Source: Membranipora membranacea (lineage: Eukaryota; Bryozoa; Gymnolaemata; Cheilostomatida; Membraniporidae). From it: a stretch of DNA of 64,000 bases. The stretch covers positions 21,945,387 through 22,009,386 of the forward strand of contig OU612069.1 of the NCBI GenBank assembly GCA_914767715.1. The letters run 5' to 3'. The translations under genes and the position numbers were made by a program. Each line of letters begins with the position of its first letter. The first letter of the stretch is position 1. Positions 33,401-41,728 of the stretch are shown here, piece after piece. The notes beneath the pieces are model-generated. The model was not told where the DNA came from. It was given only the letters and a program-made list of their open reading frames with translations, and did not search any database.

Positions 33401-36400
33401 TCCTGACACAACTTTATTAGTAAAACATTACGTAAATGCTTTTCAGTTTAGCAACAGTCACAGTTTGAGGTTTCATTCCTTGGCTGGATTGGGAGAGTAT
33501 AAGTTCGTGGTCAACATCAAACAGTGATAATTAGTTACCTCTTAGGGTCAAATTATTGATCAGTAATAAATGAGTGAGCACTGATTGATATTTGCTTTTC
33601 CTGTCTCGACCAAGAATTTGATTCCAGCTTATGACTCCGCTAAATTTATTAACAAATTAGTCATGCCTATGGGTAGTTGAACAATATTTGCAAACAACGG
33701 CAATCGTTTTAGGCAGCTAACAATAAGCTGTATAGATTGTTTGCTATTGAGGAAAGTTCGAAGCCAATATTACTCTCAAAACAATTCGGAACGCAAAGGT
33801 TCAAATTTTTTCTTCCGTACAGATATTGATGAATGTTCTATTGGACCAAATGACTGCGATAGGCATGCTGAGTGTACCAATGGCCAAGGAAACTACACTT
33901 GTCACTGCAACTCCGGATTCACTGGTAATGGGGCAATGTGTGAAGGTAAGTTACTTGATCGATTGAAGAATCAGATTGTAACAGTAAAAGATTTGTTATG
34001 TTTAGTTGATTTTTATGATTGTCTGTATTTAGGATTCTCCTAGACCTGTTTGTCGCTTCATGACTAAATATCATATTAAACGTTCTCAACATAATAATGA
34101 TGTTAACAAAATAAAATATTTTACAGACATCGATGAGTGTGCCAACGGAACAGGTGATTGTGACACAGAAGCTGAATGTACAAACACACCAGGCTCTTAT
34201 ACATGAAATTCATTATCTGTCTCCATATGTCTATTTATCCTCACTCATTCTGTCACTTCATTATTGAGTTATCAGATGGTAAGGTAGATCTAAGAATTTC
34301 CATGCCAACATAGACCCTTAATTGAAGTTTTATTTTGTTTTCATCGCAGACATCGATGAGTGTGTTTTTGGTAATCAATGTGACCAATATGCTGACTGTA
34401 CTAACAATATAGGAAACTACACATGCCAGTGCAAATTCGGTTTTACAGGAAATGGAACCCATTGTGCAGGTGAGTTGTATACAGCTTACATACCAACATC
34501 AGAAGTTTCAGCTGTTTTGCTCTTTGCTGTGCTGTGGGATGAGAGAACACAACTCCGAGTAGTGAATAGCGGGCTATCTAATTTGCACCATCGACCCATT
34601 CTTTTTTGGGGATGGTGAGATGGCGCAATTGGTTAGCGCGCTTGCTGTTCACTGCCAGGCGATTAGTGCCGCAGGAGTTGTGGGTTCCAGCCCATCTGGG
34701 GGAGCTTTCATTGTTGATTGCTCCAGCCCCCAGCACCCTTGGGTGTATACCTCTCCTGTGTACTCCTGTCTACTGACTGACTCATGGAAAGACATGCTGA
34801 CAAGCTGGAAAGACAGCTAAAACCTACTACAAGGGGTCCTAGCAATGGGCCATGTAAGGCCAATAACCTTAACACGTACGCTGTGTTTCATAGGGTGGCA
34901 ATGGTGGATTTGAATGTGCTGTGGGATGAGAGAAAACAACTCCGAGTAGTGAATAGCGGGCTATCTAATTAGCACCATCGACCCATTTTTTTTGGGGATG
35001 GTGAGATCGGTTAGCGCGCTTGCTATTCACTGCCAGGCGATTAGTGCCGCGGGAGTTGTGGGTGTGAGCCCAACTGGGGGAGCTTTCATTGTTGATTGCT
35101 CCAGCCCCCAGCACCCTTGGGTGTATACCTCTCCTCACCGACCATTTTGTTTTTGAGAGTTCTTCCAATGACAATAACCCAGTTTTGATGTGGAAATCTA
35201 TTGTTATCATCCCTGCCTACTGCTTGTTGAGGCTACCTGGTGTTTAGGTTAGCCTAGCTAATGTTTTTATTTGATTGGTTCTTTTGCCAACCAATTATCT
35301 AATGAGATCAGGGCCAATACATTGGTTAGATGACCCATGAATTTTGTCTCACACCGAAATGAAAGTGTCATATCTGTCAATTTGTTTTATTTCCCAAATC
35401 TTTAACTTTGGCCCAACTATTGGGCTGTGCTGGAAGAAATCTGAACCCAGCAGGGTTGTGTATGATTCTGTTTATCTCCAAAATATTCTGAAATTCACAG
35501 ATATAGATGAGTGTACTAATGGGAACAGTACATGTGACCAGGGGGCTGATTGTCACAATCTACCAGGAACTTACTCATGTGGGTGCAAACCAGGCTTCAC
35601 AGGAAATGGAACTGAGTGCTCACGTAATGTCCCAGTGGTGTGTGCCACAACCTTTACTTGGCATGGTTTAGATTAGATGAGTGTCAGTGAAAATTGAATG
35701 GAACAGCTACATGCTGAATTCCGCGTGACAGGGCGTCTTTTCACAATTCAAATATCAGCGTGTCTTGAAGAAATGATAAGGATATTTTTGGGAACGAAAG
35801 CCTTAGTTTCTGACATGTGACATACCCGCAGCCCTCATCGTGCAAACACTTTCCTTGATGCTTTATGGTTTCAACTCCACAGATGAAGATGAGTGTCAGA
35901 GGAAAAACAAATGTGACTCAAATGCTGTCTGTGGAAACACTATTGGATCCTACACATGCAACTGTAAAACTGGCTATGATGGGAGCGGGACACACTGCAC
36001 AGGTATGACAATCCTGCTTGCCGCCATCTTCATGTACTCTACAAGTCAGATAATATATTTATGTGTTAATATAATGTAATATGCTGATGCTGGTTGGAAT
36101 TGGCCAATGAAGCAAGTTACTCAGTGATTCAATGTCTTTAATGATTGATGAATTACAGGCCAGAGGAAACAGAATAAAATTATCCTAATTTCAGAACAAA
36201 ACAATATTACTCCGCAACCATTGCCAGAGCTGTGTACCTATGCGCCACACCCAAAGTACGCGTAGCTTTTATTTTAAAATCTAGTTTTGTGTCGCACTAC
36301 ATTTTTGTAATTTTTCCCTTTATTTGTTTAAAGCTACTCTATTATAAACCTTTGGTTTCTGTGAGAGTTGTAATAAATCGTAACCTATCTTATCTAGAGT

Positions 36401-36810
36401 ATCTTTTTTCGAACACTTACATAGACATGGATGATTGAATGATAAATTTACCTCCTTTGTTTTGTTGCAGGGGCTCAAACAGTTTTTATCAAAAGATATG
36501 CATATGTGGGTCATGAATTTAAATCCTGTCTTTTAACCATAACAATTAGGGCTCTCAGGCTCTAGCCGAGCTGAATAGGCTGAAATTTTTGTAGACTGTG
36601 CCATCGAAGAGCTGTATTCTGGTTATAAAAAATTACCTCAACTTTCGTTTTACTCTGTGATTTTATCCCATGAATTTCTTTTTGCAGACATAAATGAATG
36701 TACCTTGGGGCAAGATGATTGTGACCTAGATGCTACATGTACCAATGGACCAGGAAGTTACAGGTGTGACTGTAATCCAGGGTTTCAAGGCAACGGAACA
36801 CATTGTGAAG
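24272..36810 (+). CDS. Second EGF-repeat gene or gene part (16 intact exons)
   Basis: Plus-strand phase 1-1 exons: 24272-24400, 24804-24941, (25216-25398 with stop), 26244-26369, 26561-26683, 28130-28312, 29158-29283, 29456-29578, 31025-31207, 32053-32178, 32351-32473, 33823-33945, 34350-34469, 35501-35623, 35883-36002, 36688-36810. Most are cbEGF modules (DIDEC, C-x-N-x-x-G-N-Y-T-C). The first two lack parts of the calcium signature, and the 183 bp ones have eight cysteines. Because every exon is symmetric, the stop-bearing and decayed copies can be skipped without frame loss. No start codon, membrane segment or terminal exon was found, so this may belong to a larger transcript, possibly starting at gene B or further left. 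Confidence 0.8.
24418..24660 (+). mobile_element. tRNA-derived SINE
   Basis: Begins 17 bases after the preceding exon's end. A-box-like taactcagttggttaaagcg and a worn B box (ggtccaaatcc, about 24479-24489) are followed by a non-tRNA body. The B box has one mismatch to GGTTCAAATCC. The 3' limit is approximate. Confidence 0.5.
24804..24941 (+). CDS. EGF exon with long middle loop
   Basis: 138 bp. It opens [18 protein letters not shown], without the DIDEC calcium motif, and has an extended segment ([11 protein letters not shown]) before [12 protein letters not shown]. Phase 1-1. Confidence 0.8.
25216..25398 (+). pseudogene. Eight-cysteine EGF-like exon with in-frame stop (copy 1)
   Basis: 183 bp exon, acceptor atattatag, donor GTAAGC, phase 1-1. 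It opens [12 protein letters not shown]. At 25287-25289 the codon is TAG where copies 2 and 3 have TAC (Tyr of GGYKC). The rest stays open to [10 protein letters not shown]. It would truncate the protein unless skipped. Confidence 0.85.
26244..26369 (+). CDS. cbEGF exon (copy 1, second)
   Basis: 126 bp. It reads [19 protein letters not shown] then [12 protein letters not shown]; donor GTATGC. Confidence 0.85.
26561..26683 (+). CDS. cbEGF exon (copy 1, third)
   Basis: 123 bp, acceptor cttctaatag. It reads [18 protein letters not shown] and ends GNGTSCVG. Identical to 29456-29578. Confidence 0.85.
28130..28312 (+). CDS. Eight-cysteine EGF-like exon (copy 2)
   Basis: 183 bp, open. It opens [18 protein letters not shown], keeps GGYKCDC and reads [11 protein letters not shown]. 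Cysteine count is eight, two more than a standard EGF, so disulphides may differ. Confidence 0.8.
29158..29283 (+). CDS. cbEGF exon (copy 2, second)
   Basis: 126 bp, encodes the same protein as 26244-26369 with silent changes (ggaaca/gggaca). Confidence 0.85.
29456..29578 (+). CDS. cbEGF exon (copy 2, third)
   Basis: 123 bp, identical to 26561-26683; lies just right of the crossover junction. Confidence 0.85.
31025..31207 (+). CDS. Eight-cysteine EGF-like exon (copy 3)
   Basis: 183 bp, same protein as the copy 2 exon at 28130-28312. Confidence 0.8.
32053..32178 (+). CDS. cbEGF exon (copy 3, second)
   Basis: 126 bp, same as 29158-29283. Confidence 0.85.
32351..32473 (+). CDS. cbEGF exon (copy 3, third)
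   Basis: 123 bp, acceptor cttctcatag. It opens [12 protein letters not shown] and ends GTSCNG, so it carries three amino-acid changes from copies 1 and 2. Confidence 0.85.
33823..33945 (+). CDS. cbEGF exon after the tandem units
   Basis: 123 bp, acceptor ttccgtacag, donor GTAAGT. It reads [18 protein letters not shown] with [12 protein letters not shown]. Confidence 0.85.
34127..34206 (+). pseudogene. Truncated cbEGF exon
   Basis: Good acceptor (attttacag), opens [18 protein letters not shown] and continues CTNTPGSYT, then TGA replaces the fourth-cysteine codon and the last third of the module and the donor are missing. Confidence 0.8.
34350..34469 (+). CDS. cbEGF exon
   Basis: 120 bp, acceptor catcgcag, donor GTGAGT. 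It reads [17 protein letters not shown] with [12 protein letters not shown]. Confidence 0.85.
34529..34757 (+). mobile_element. tRNA-derived SINE, copy 1
   Basis: Contains tggcgcaattggttagcgcg (A box) and gggttccagccc (B box) in correct spacing, preceded by about 90 bp of leader and followed by a body ending gggtgtatacctctcct. It lies in an EGF intron. Confidence 0.7.
34916..35135 (+). mobile_element. tRNA-derived SINE, copy 2
   Basis: Direct repeat of copy 1 at a distance of 387 bp. The A box has lost six bases around ggcgcaatt and the B box is altered to gggtgtgagccc, so its promoter is damaged. Confidence 0.7.
35501..35623 (+). CDS. cbEGF exon
   Basis: 123 bp, acceptor aaattcacag, donor GTAATG. 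It reads [18 protein letters not shown] then LPGTYSCGC. Confidence 0.8.
35883..36002 (+). CDS. cbEGF exon
   Basis: 120 bp, acceptor caactccacag, donor GTATGA. It reads [17 protein letters not shown] with [12 protein letters not shown]. Confidence 0.8.
36003..36687 (+). other. Intron between last two EGF exons
   Basis: 685 bp, nothing recognised. Confidence 0.4.
36688..36810 (+). CDS. cbEGF exon, last intact of second array
   Basis: 123 bp, acceptor ctttttgcag, donor GTATGA. It reads [18 protein letters not shown] with [11 protein letters not shown]. Confidence 0.85.
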
Positions 36811-36949
36811 GTATGACTTTCTCTGATTCCTCAGAGAGTGTGATTACGGTTTGAATTGACATGGAAGACCAAAATGTCATATTGATCCGTACAGCATTAT
36901 CAATGTAACAATTTACTTGGATTTTTACTTTAAAAAAATTATTTTGTAG

Positions 36950-37000
36950 GCATAAATTGAGTGTCTCAGTCAGCCTGATGACTGTGACTGGCATCCGATT
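36950..37000 (+). pseudogene. Decayed EGF exon
   Basis: After attttgtag the sequence gcataaattgagtgtctcag is an EGF opening (D-I-N-E-C-L) with one inserted base; QPDDCDW follows and then the match is lost. Confidence 0.6.
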
Positions 37001-37331
37001 CGGTTTTCATTACATCTTCTTAACAATTTTCTCCATTAAGAATCTTTGAAAACCACCTTGAAATGAATGGCACAACTAGCCTGGCGAACATGAAGATAAT
37101 CCTGTTTATCAGGCTTCTCTCTACTTGTCTACTGGCCTTGTAACGAAGACTCACCTAGGCGGAATAATTTTTTTTCTCTGTATTTAATATGAATTGAGTT
37201 GTTGTATCAAGCTCTAGAAAAATTACTTAACCATTAGGTGTAGTTTATCTGGATTTTTACCGAACAAAAAAGACAATTAAATAGGTTTTATGATAATTAG
37301 AAGTTATAATTGCAATTTCTTTTGCTATAAA

Positions 37332-37419
37332 ATGCCATCAACTATGTACACCAAGTTTCAGACCTTGGCGCAGTTTTACATCATTGTGTTCATTTTATGT
37401 GTAACTCTACCCCCGAAAG
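37332..37419 (+). CDS. Signal-peptide exon of a further gene
   Basis: ATG frame reads MPSTMYTKFQTLAQFYIIVF then ILCVTLPPKG and a phase 1 donor G/GTGAGG. It opens MPS like gene A, follows an EGF array as gene A exon 1 does, and has the same phase. No partner exon was found before the LINE at 38340; it may splice to a distant exon (the phase 1 acceptor at 58245 is compatible) or be an orphan. Confidence 0.5.
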
Positions 37420-37850
37420 GTGAGGTTTTCGGATGTTTTTTAAGTTTTCTCTGAGAATTATCTACTAAAATCACTATTATTATCTCAATGAGTCACACCC
37501 CTAGCTTCAGGGCTTCAACACAAAATCCTATTGCAGTTAGGTTTGGATGTGGTCCATTTGTCATATGTGGGCAAAGATAGGCTTATTTATCTGGCAATAT
37601 TAATTTGGGTGGAAAGGGATATGGACAAACTATTATCATATTTATCAGGCAAAACAAATTGGGGAGGGAATGAATATGGACAAAATATTATTATTACTTA
37701 TTCGTCGGACGAGACAAAAGGAAGCAAATGGGCCAGGGGAAGAGGGTTGGACAATATATTCAATGGGAGGGAAGGATAGATAAAATAAATAACCACATGG
37801 GGGGGATGGGAATGGCTCTGGGTTTACAAATGTCTTTGCGAGAAAACTTG

Positions 37851-37915
37851 ACTGGGCTGGACTGGAACTGGATTGAACTGAACTGGACTGAACTGAACGG
37901 GAACTGGACTGGCAA
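37851..37915. repeat. ACTGGA/ACTGAA microsatellite
   Basis: A run of ctggactggaactggattga-type pentamer/hexamer steps. Confidence 0.8.
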
Positions 37916-38339
37916 TCAGGTCAATGGATGCAGTGGTGCAATGGGGGTTTTCACTTGGCCTCTACCTACTACCCAAGAGAGGCTACAGTCTAACAACAGA
38001 GTACAAACAAGGCAACATGATGTCAAGGCAGGGAGGTCTGCCGGCAGGCAGAACTCATGAAACTTACTGCAATAGGTTGTGTTCAGTAAGGCACTTTATT
38101 TGTTGCTGACTGGTTTAAAAATAACAGGTCTTGTTACATCAGCTGCTGGATATTAACTGGGAACTTATTCCACTGTTGTTTAGTGATAAAAGCATAGTAG
38201 GTCATGTGATTCTAACTGGAAAATTTCCATGGAAAATTCCATAGATGGCTTGTAATAGTTACAACTGGTTAAAACTGGTTAAAATTAGAAAAGTTACTAA
38301 AATGATGACATGGGCAGACAACTAATAATAATAAGAAAG

Positions 38340-40930
38340 GATGTTCATTAAAATTTTAAATGTCCAGCTGTGGTGGAAAATCCGCCACAATACTTAACCA
38401 GTCGATGATCAGGGTTGTTGGCCACTTTCTGTACATATGTGCTGCATATACAGTGAAGGTAGTCCACTAGTCTTGGTTGAACACTGAGCCTTAGACGCTC
38501 GGTGTATTACTGGATGTTTGGGAATATCAGCCGAAGACAGAGGCTCTGATGTCTTTCAAGTCTATCTATGGAGTATTGCATACAGTATGGGAACCACGCT
38601 GCAGCAGCGTAAGTTAGAATGGTTTTGACCCGTGTGTTGCAGAAAGTCACCAACATCGATGGTTTGTCCCCATGTCATTTTAAGGTTAGTAGGCCATGAA
38701 CAGCAGATCATGTTTTGCTGATGGCTGATTTGACATGCTCATCAAACTTCATGTGGGAGTCTAAGGCGACTCCAAGCAGTTTGCAAGATTTCTCCTGTTC
38801 AATCTCCTCACCTGCTATCATGACCGGCATGTTGAGATTAACATCCAGTTGTAAGGTGAAAACTTTTAGCTTAGTTTTCTTGGCATTTAAGACCATGCCA
38901 TTCTCCTAACACCAGTTGGTGGCATTATTAGCCGGTAGTTGAAGTTCGTTGTAAGATAGGTCTATGGAGCGACTTCTTCCTGATTTAGTGGTCACTTCAG
39001 CGATTGACTTAGGTATTTCACAATACACGGTAGTATCATCCGCATATTCAACAGTGTTGGCGGCAGGTTTGAGGGTGCTGACAAATATATTCCACAGCAG
39101 TGGCCCTAACAGAGTTCCCTGCGGAACTCCGATAGTTTGTATTTGGTCATTGAATTTTACGCACTGCTTCCGTTCTGTTAGAAAGCTGCATATCACCCTT
39201 ATCAGTCCTGATGGAATCTGTAGCCTCAGAAGCTGTTCTGCCAGCTTATCAGATTTCATTAAATCGAAAGCTTTGCTGAAGTCCAGGAATAAACTACCAA
39301 CAGCATAGCATTTCTTGTGGTCTAGTTTGGTGGTGATATCTGTGATAATGTCAACGAGTGCATCGGTGGTACCTAGCTTCGCAGTGTACGCATATTGTTG
39401 CGTATCAACATCATCAGATCTCGAAACTTGAAGTCGGTTTTTGATCACATTCTCAGCCATGTGATATAGTAGCGAGATCGGTCGGTATTCTTTAAAAGTT
39501 TTCGGTTTTGTGACCTTTGGGACCGGCACGATTTGAGCTTCCTTCCACAAAGTTGGGAATAACCCTGTCGTAAGGATGGTATTTTCGATCGACGCTATAG
39601 GCATTGCGAGAAACTCAGCATTATTCTTACTGATCCAACTTGGGAAGTCAAGGGAGTGGACAGATTTTCTGGTGTTGATGTTCTGCATGTGTTTGTAAAT
39701 CTCCATCTCATTTACAGTGACAACACTGGAGCTGTCCGCTCTCAGTCCATCAATATTTGGAAGCGTTATGTTAGCATCACTGTGTCCTTGAAGGTAATAT
39801 TTGTTCAGCCTGCATGTGAATTCTGATGGTTGTAGCCAGGTGCCGTCCATGCATGCATGAGTTTGCTGTCTGTTTACTTTATCCTCCCCTGTCACATATT
39901 TTATAGCTTTCCACCACTCCTTACTACCTGAAGTCACCTTGTTTATGTTGTTGTTTGTCTGTTTTAGTTTGAGCTGCCGGATCTTTTTGGATAATAGCTT
40001 ACCTAAGGCTTTCCGCTTGGGATGACCTTTGCGATAGGCTCGTAGCTTTGCCCTCTTCAGCTTAGTAATCAGGGGGGTGGTTATCGATGGTTTGTTTAGA
40101 GGTGTACGTATTTTCTTCATAGGACATTGTCGATGATGGATTTTATTTACCGTCGCATGGAGAATTTCTACCTTTTTATCTATAGCTGGCTCCTTTTGCA
40201 ACTCATCCCATGTCTCTGCGTATAGATCAGCAGTGATGCCGATTTTAGCTTGCTCAGTCACAATACGCCGATGTACAGTGGTGTAATGGATTTTTCGACG
40301 GGGCACGAGTTCAAGAGTAATGGAGCAGTGGTAATTTTTGCCGATTGGCGAGCCTGGCAGAGAGCAGTCGTTTCCTCTTTCAATATACTCATGAATGTCC
40401 GTGAATATAAGATCTAAGGTACTTTGTTCCCGCGTAGGAAACCAGACTTACTGTTTCAGTGGTAGAGTAGTGGTTATAGGGGTTGTATTGAGATCATTAA
40501 AATCACCATATATGACGAATTGTGAGTTTTTATATCTGTCTACGAGCTTGCTAACAGTGCTGGTAATATGGTCCACTGTTTTCTGGTGTTCAACGACCCG
40601 TAGGTTGGGTGGGTGGTAAACGGAGGCATAGATTACCACTGGGCGGTGTTCTTGATGGAGAGCCACCTACATTGTAGACACAGTGCTCGATGTATAATTT
40701 TCGACGATATTAGCTGATAAGTGATCTCTGATGTACATACAGACCCCTCCGGCATTTCTGCCTTCCCGTTCACAACTTAACAGAGAGAAGCAGGGTATGG
40801 CAAAAGAGTTCAAATTGTGTGGTTTGAGCTATGATTCTGTCAATATCAGCATATCATAATCTGGGTTAAGCTGTAGCATTTCAGAGTGTTTTTATTAAGA
40901 GCCAGTTAGACATCAATGACCCGAAGATAG
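38340..40930 (-). mobile_element. Decayed LINE (endonuclease plus reverse transcriptase)
   Basis: On the minus strand, one frame runs through an APE-type endonuclease part (LILTES then TAG then LKPH; NAGGVCMYIRDHL; YGDFNDLN) and an RT part at 40306-38906 (EYRPISLLYHMAENVIKNRL, FLDFSKAFD, GVPQGTLLGPLLWNIF, YADDT), ending near 38340. In-frame stops occur at the Trp of the TESWL-type motif, at 40667-40669, after LPLKQ near 40447 and after NATNWC near 38903. The 5' part is missing. It is a dead, 5'-truncated copy. Confidence 0.85.
38906..40306 (-). pseudogene. LINE reverse-transcriptase ORF fragment
   Basis: 466-codon open stretch with the RT palm motifs FLDFSKAFD and YADD, plus the GVPQG block. 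The frame continues past a TAG into VLNAKKTKLKVFTLQLD (38896-38708). Confidence 0.85.
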
Positions 40931-41059
40931 AGAAGAAATGAAAGAATTATCAACCTGGTGCAATGGTGATTCGTATTCTACACTAGACCTTATCTGATCG
41001 TCCTATTTAATGGGCCCTCTTAAGCACATGTGGCTTGTGTGGGATAGTGACCCTACCCA

Positions 41060-41440
41060 GCAAACACAAAATGTTATGAAAACCTTCTGATAACATTATC
41101 ATAACAGTAATGGTCCTCGTGATAACGTCATGCCACGACATCAAAATAGCAAAATGTGTAGACACAATTTTATTGCCGTGATAATAGTTTCGAACGATGT
41201 TTTACAAAATGTTTTCATAACAGTTTCACGATAAAATTTTTTATCATTGAAACCCAGTATCGTGGCGATTCCCTGTGCGCATTTTGCCCGATATTTGAAG
41301 AAACCATCTACAAAATGTCTTTATAACAATCCAATCCGTCATCGTCGAACTCTACTAAAAACACATTTTTGCCCGATATTTGGAGAAACCATTTATATAA
41401 CGTCATCATGACAATCCAATTCGTCAATGCTGAACTCCAT
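41060..41440. repeat. ATAAC/GTTAT-rich degenerate repeat
   Basis: Blocks such as aaaatgttatgaaaacc, gataacattatcataacag and tttataacaatccaat(c/t) recur with substitutions, including two near copies starting ttttgcccgatatttg (41282, 41371). Confidence 0.5.
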
Positions 41441-41722
41441 TAAAATTTCCAAATTTAAATGACTTGACGATTTGCACGGCACAGCAATGACAGTAAGACA
41501 ACAGCCATTGCTTCAGCACTACAACTTTCAACTACAACTTTCAAGCTCTGTTTACCTCACAAGTCTATCAAATCCTCATATTCGTCATTTGATTAGCAAA
41601 GAGTGTAGTGATGTTCCAAGTTGTTTTATTCATTGCAAAATCAACAATTTTGTTTATCAAAAGTAAAAAATGAACATTAATGGTGGAGAAAAATAAAATT
41701 GGTTAGATATCTATTTTTTTAC

Positions 41723-41728
41723 TTTATT
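41723..41728 (-). terminator. Polyadenylation signal of the DUF4806 gene
   Basis: AATAAA on the minus strand just after the proposed stop codon. Confidence 0.5.

Larger units (their letters stand above)
30763..33660 (+). repeat. 2.9 kb tandem unit, copy 3
   Basis: About 2.9 kb. Its left part equals copy 2; from 32294 on it differs by scattered substitutions and small indels from copies 1 and 2. It ends near aacaaattag at 33660. Confidence 0.9.
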
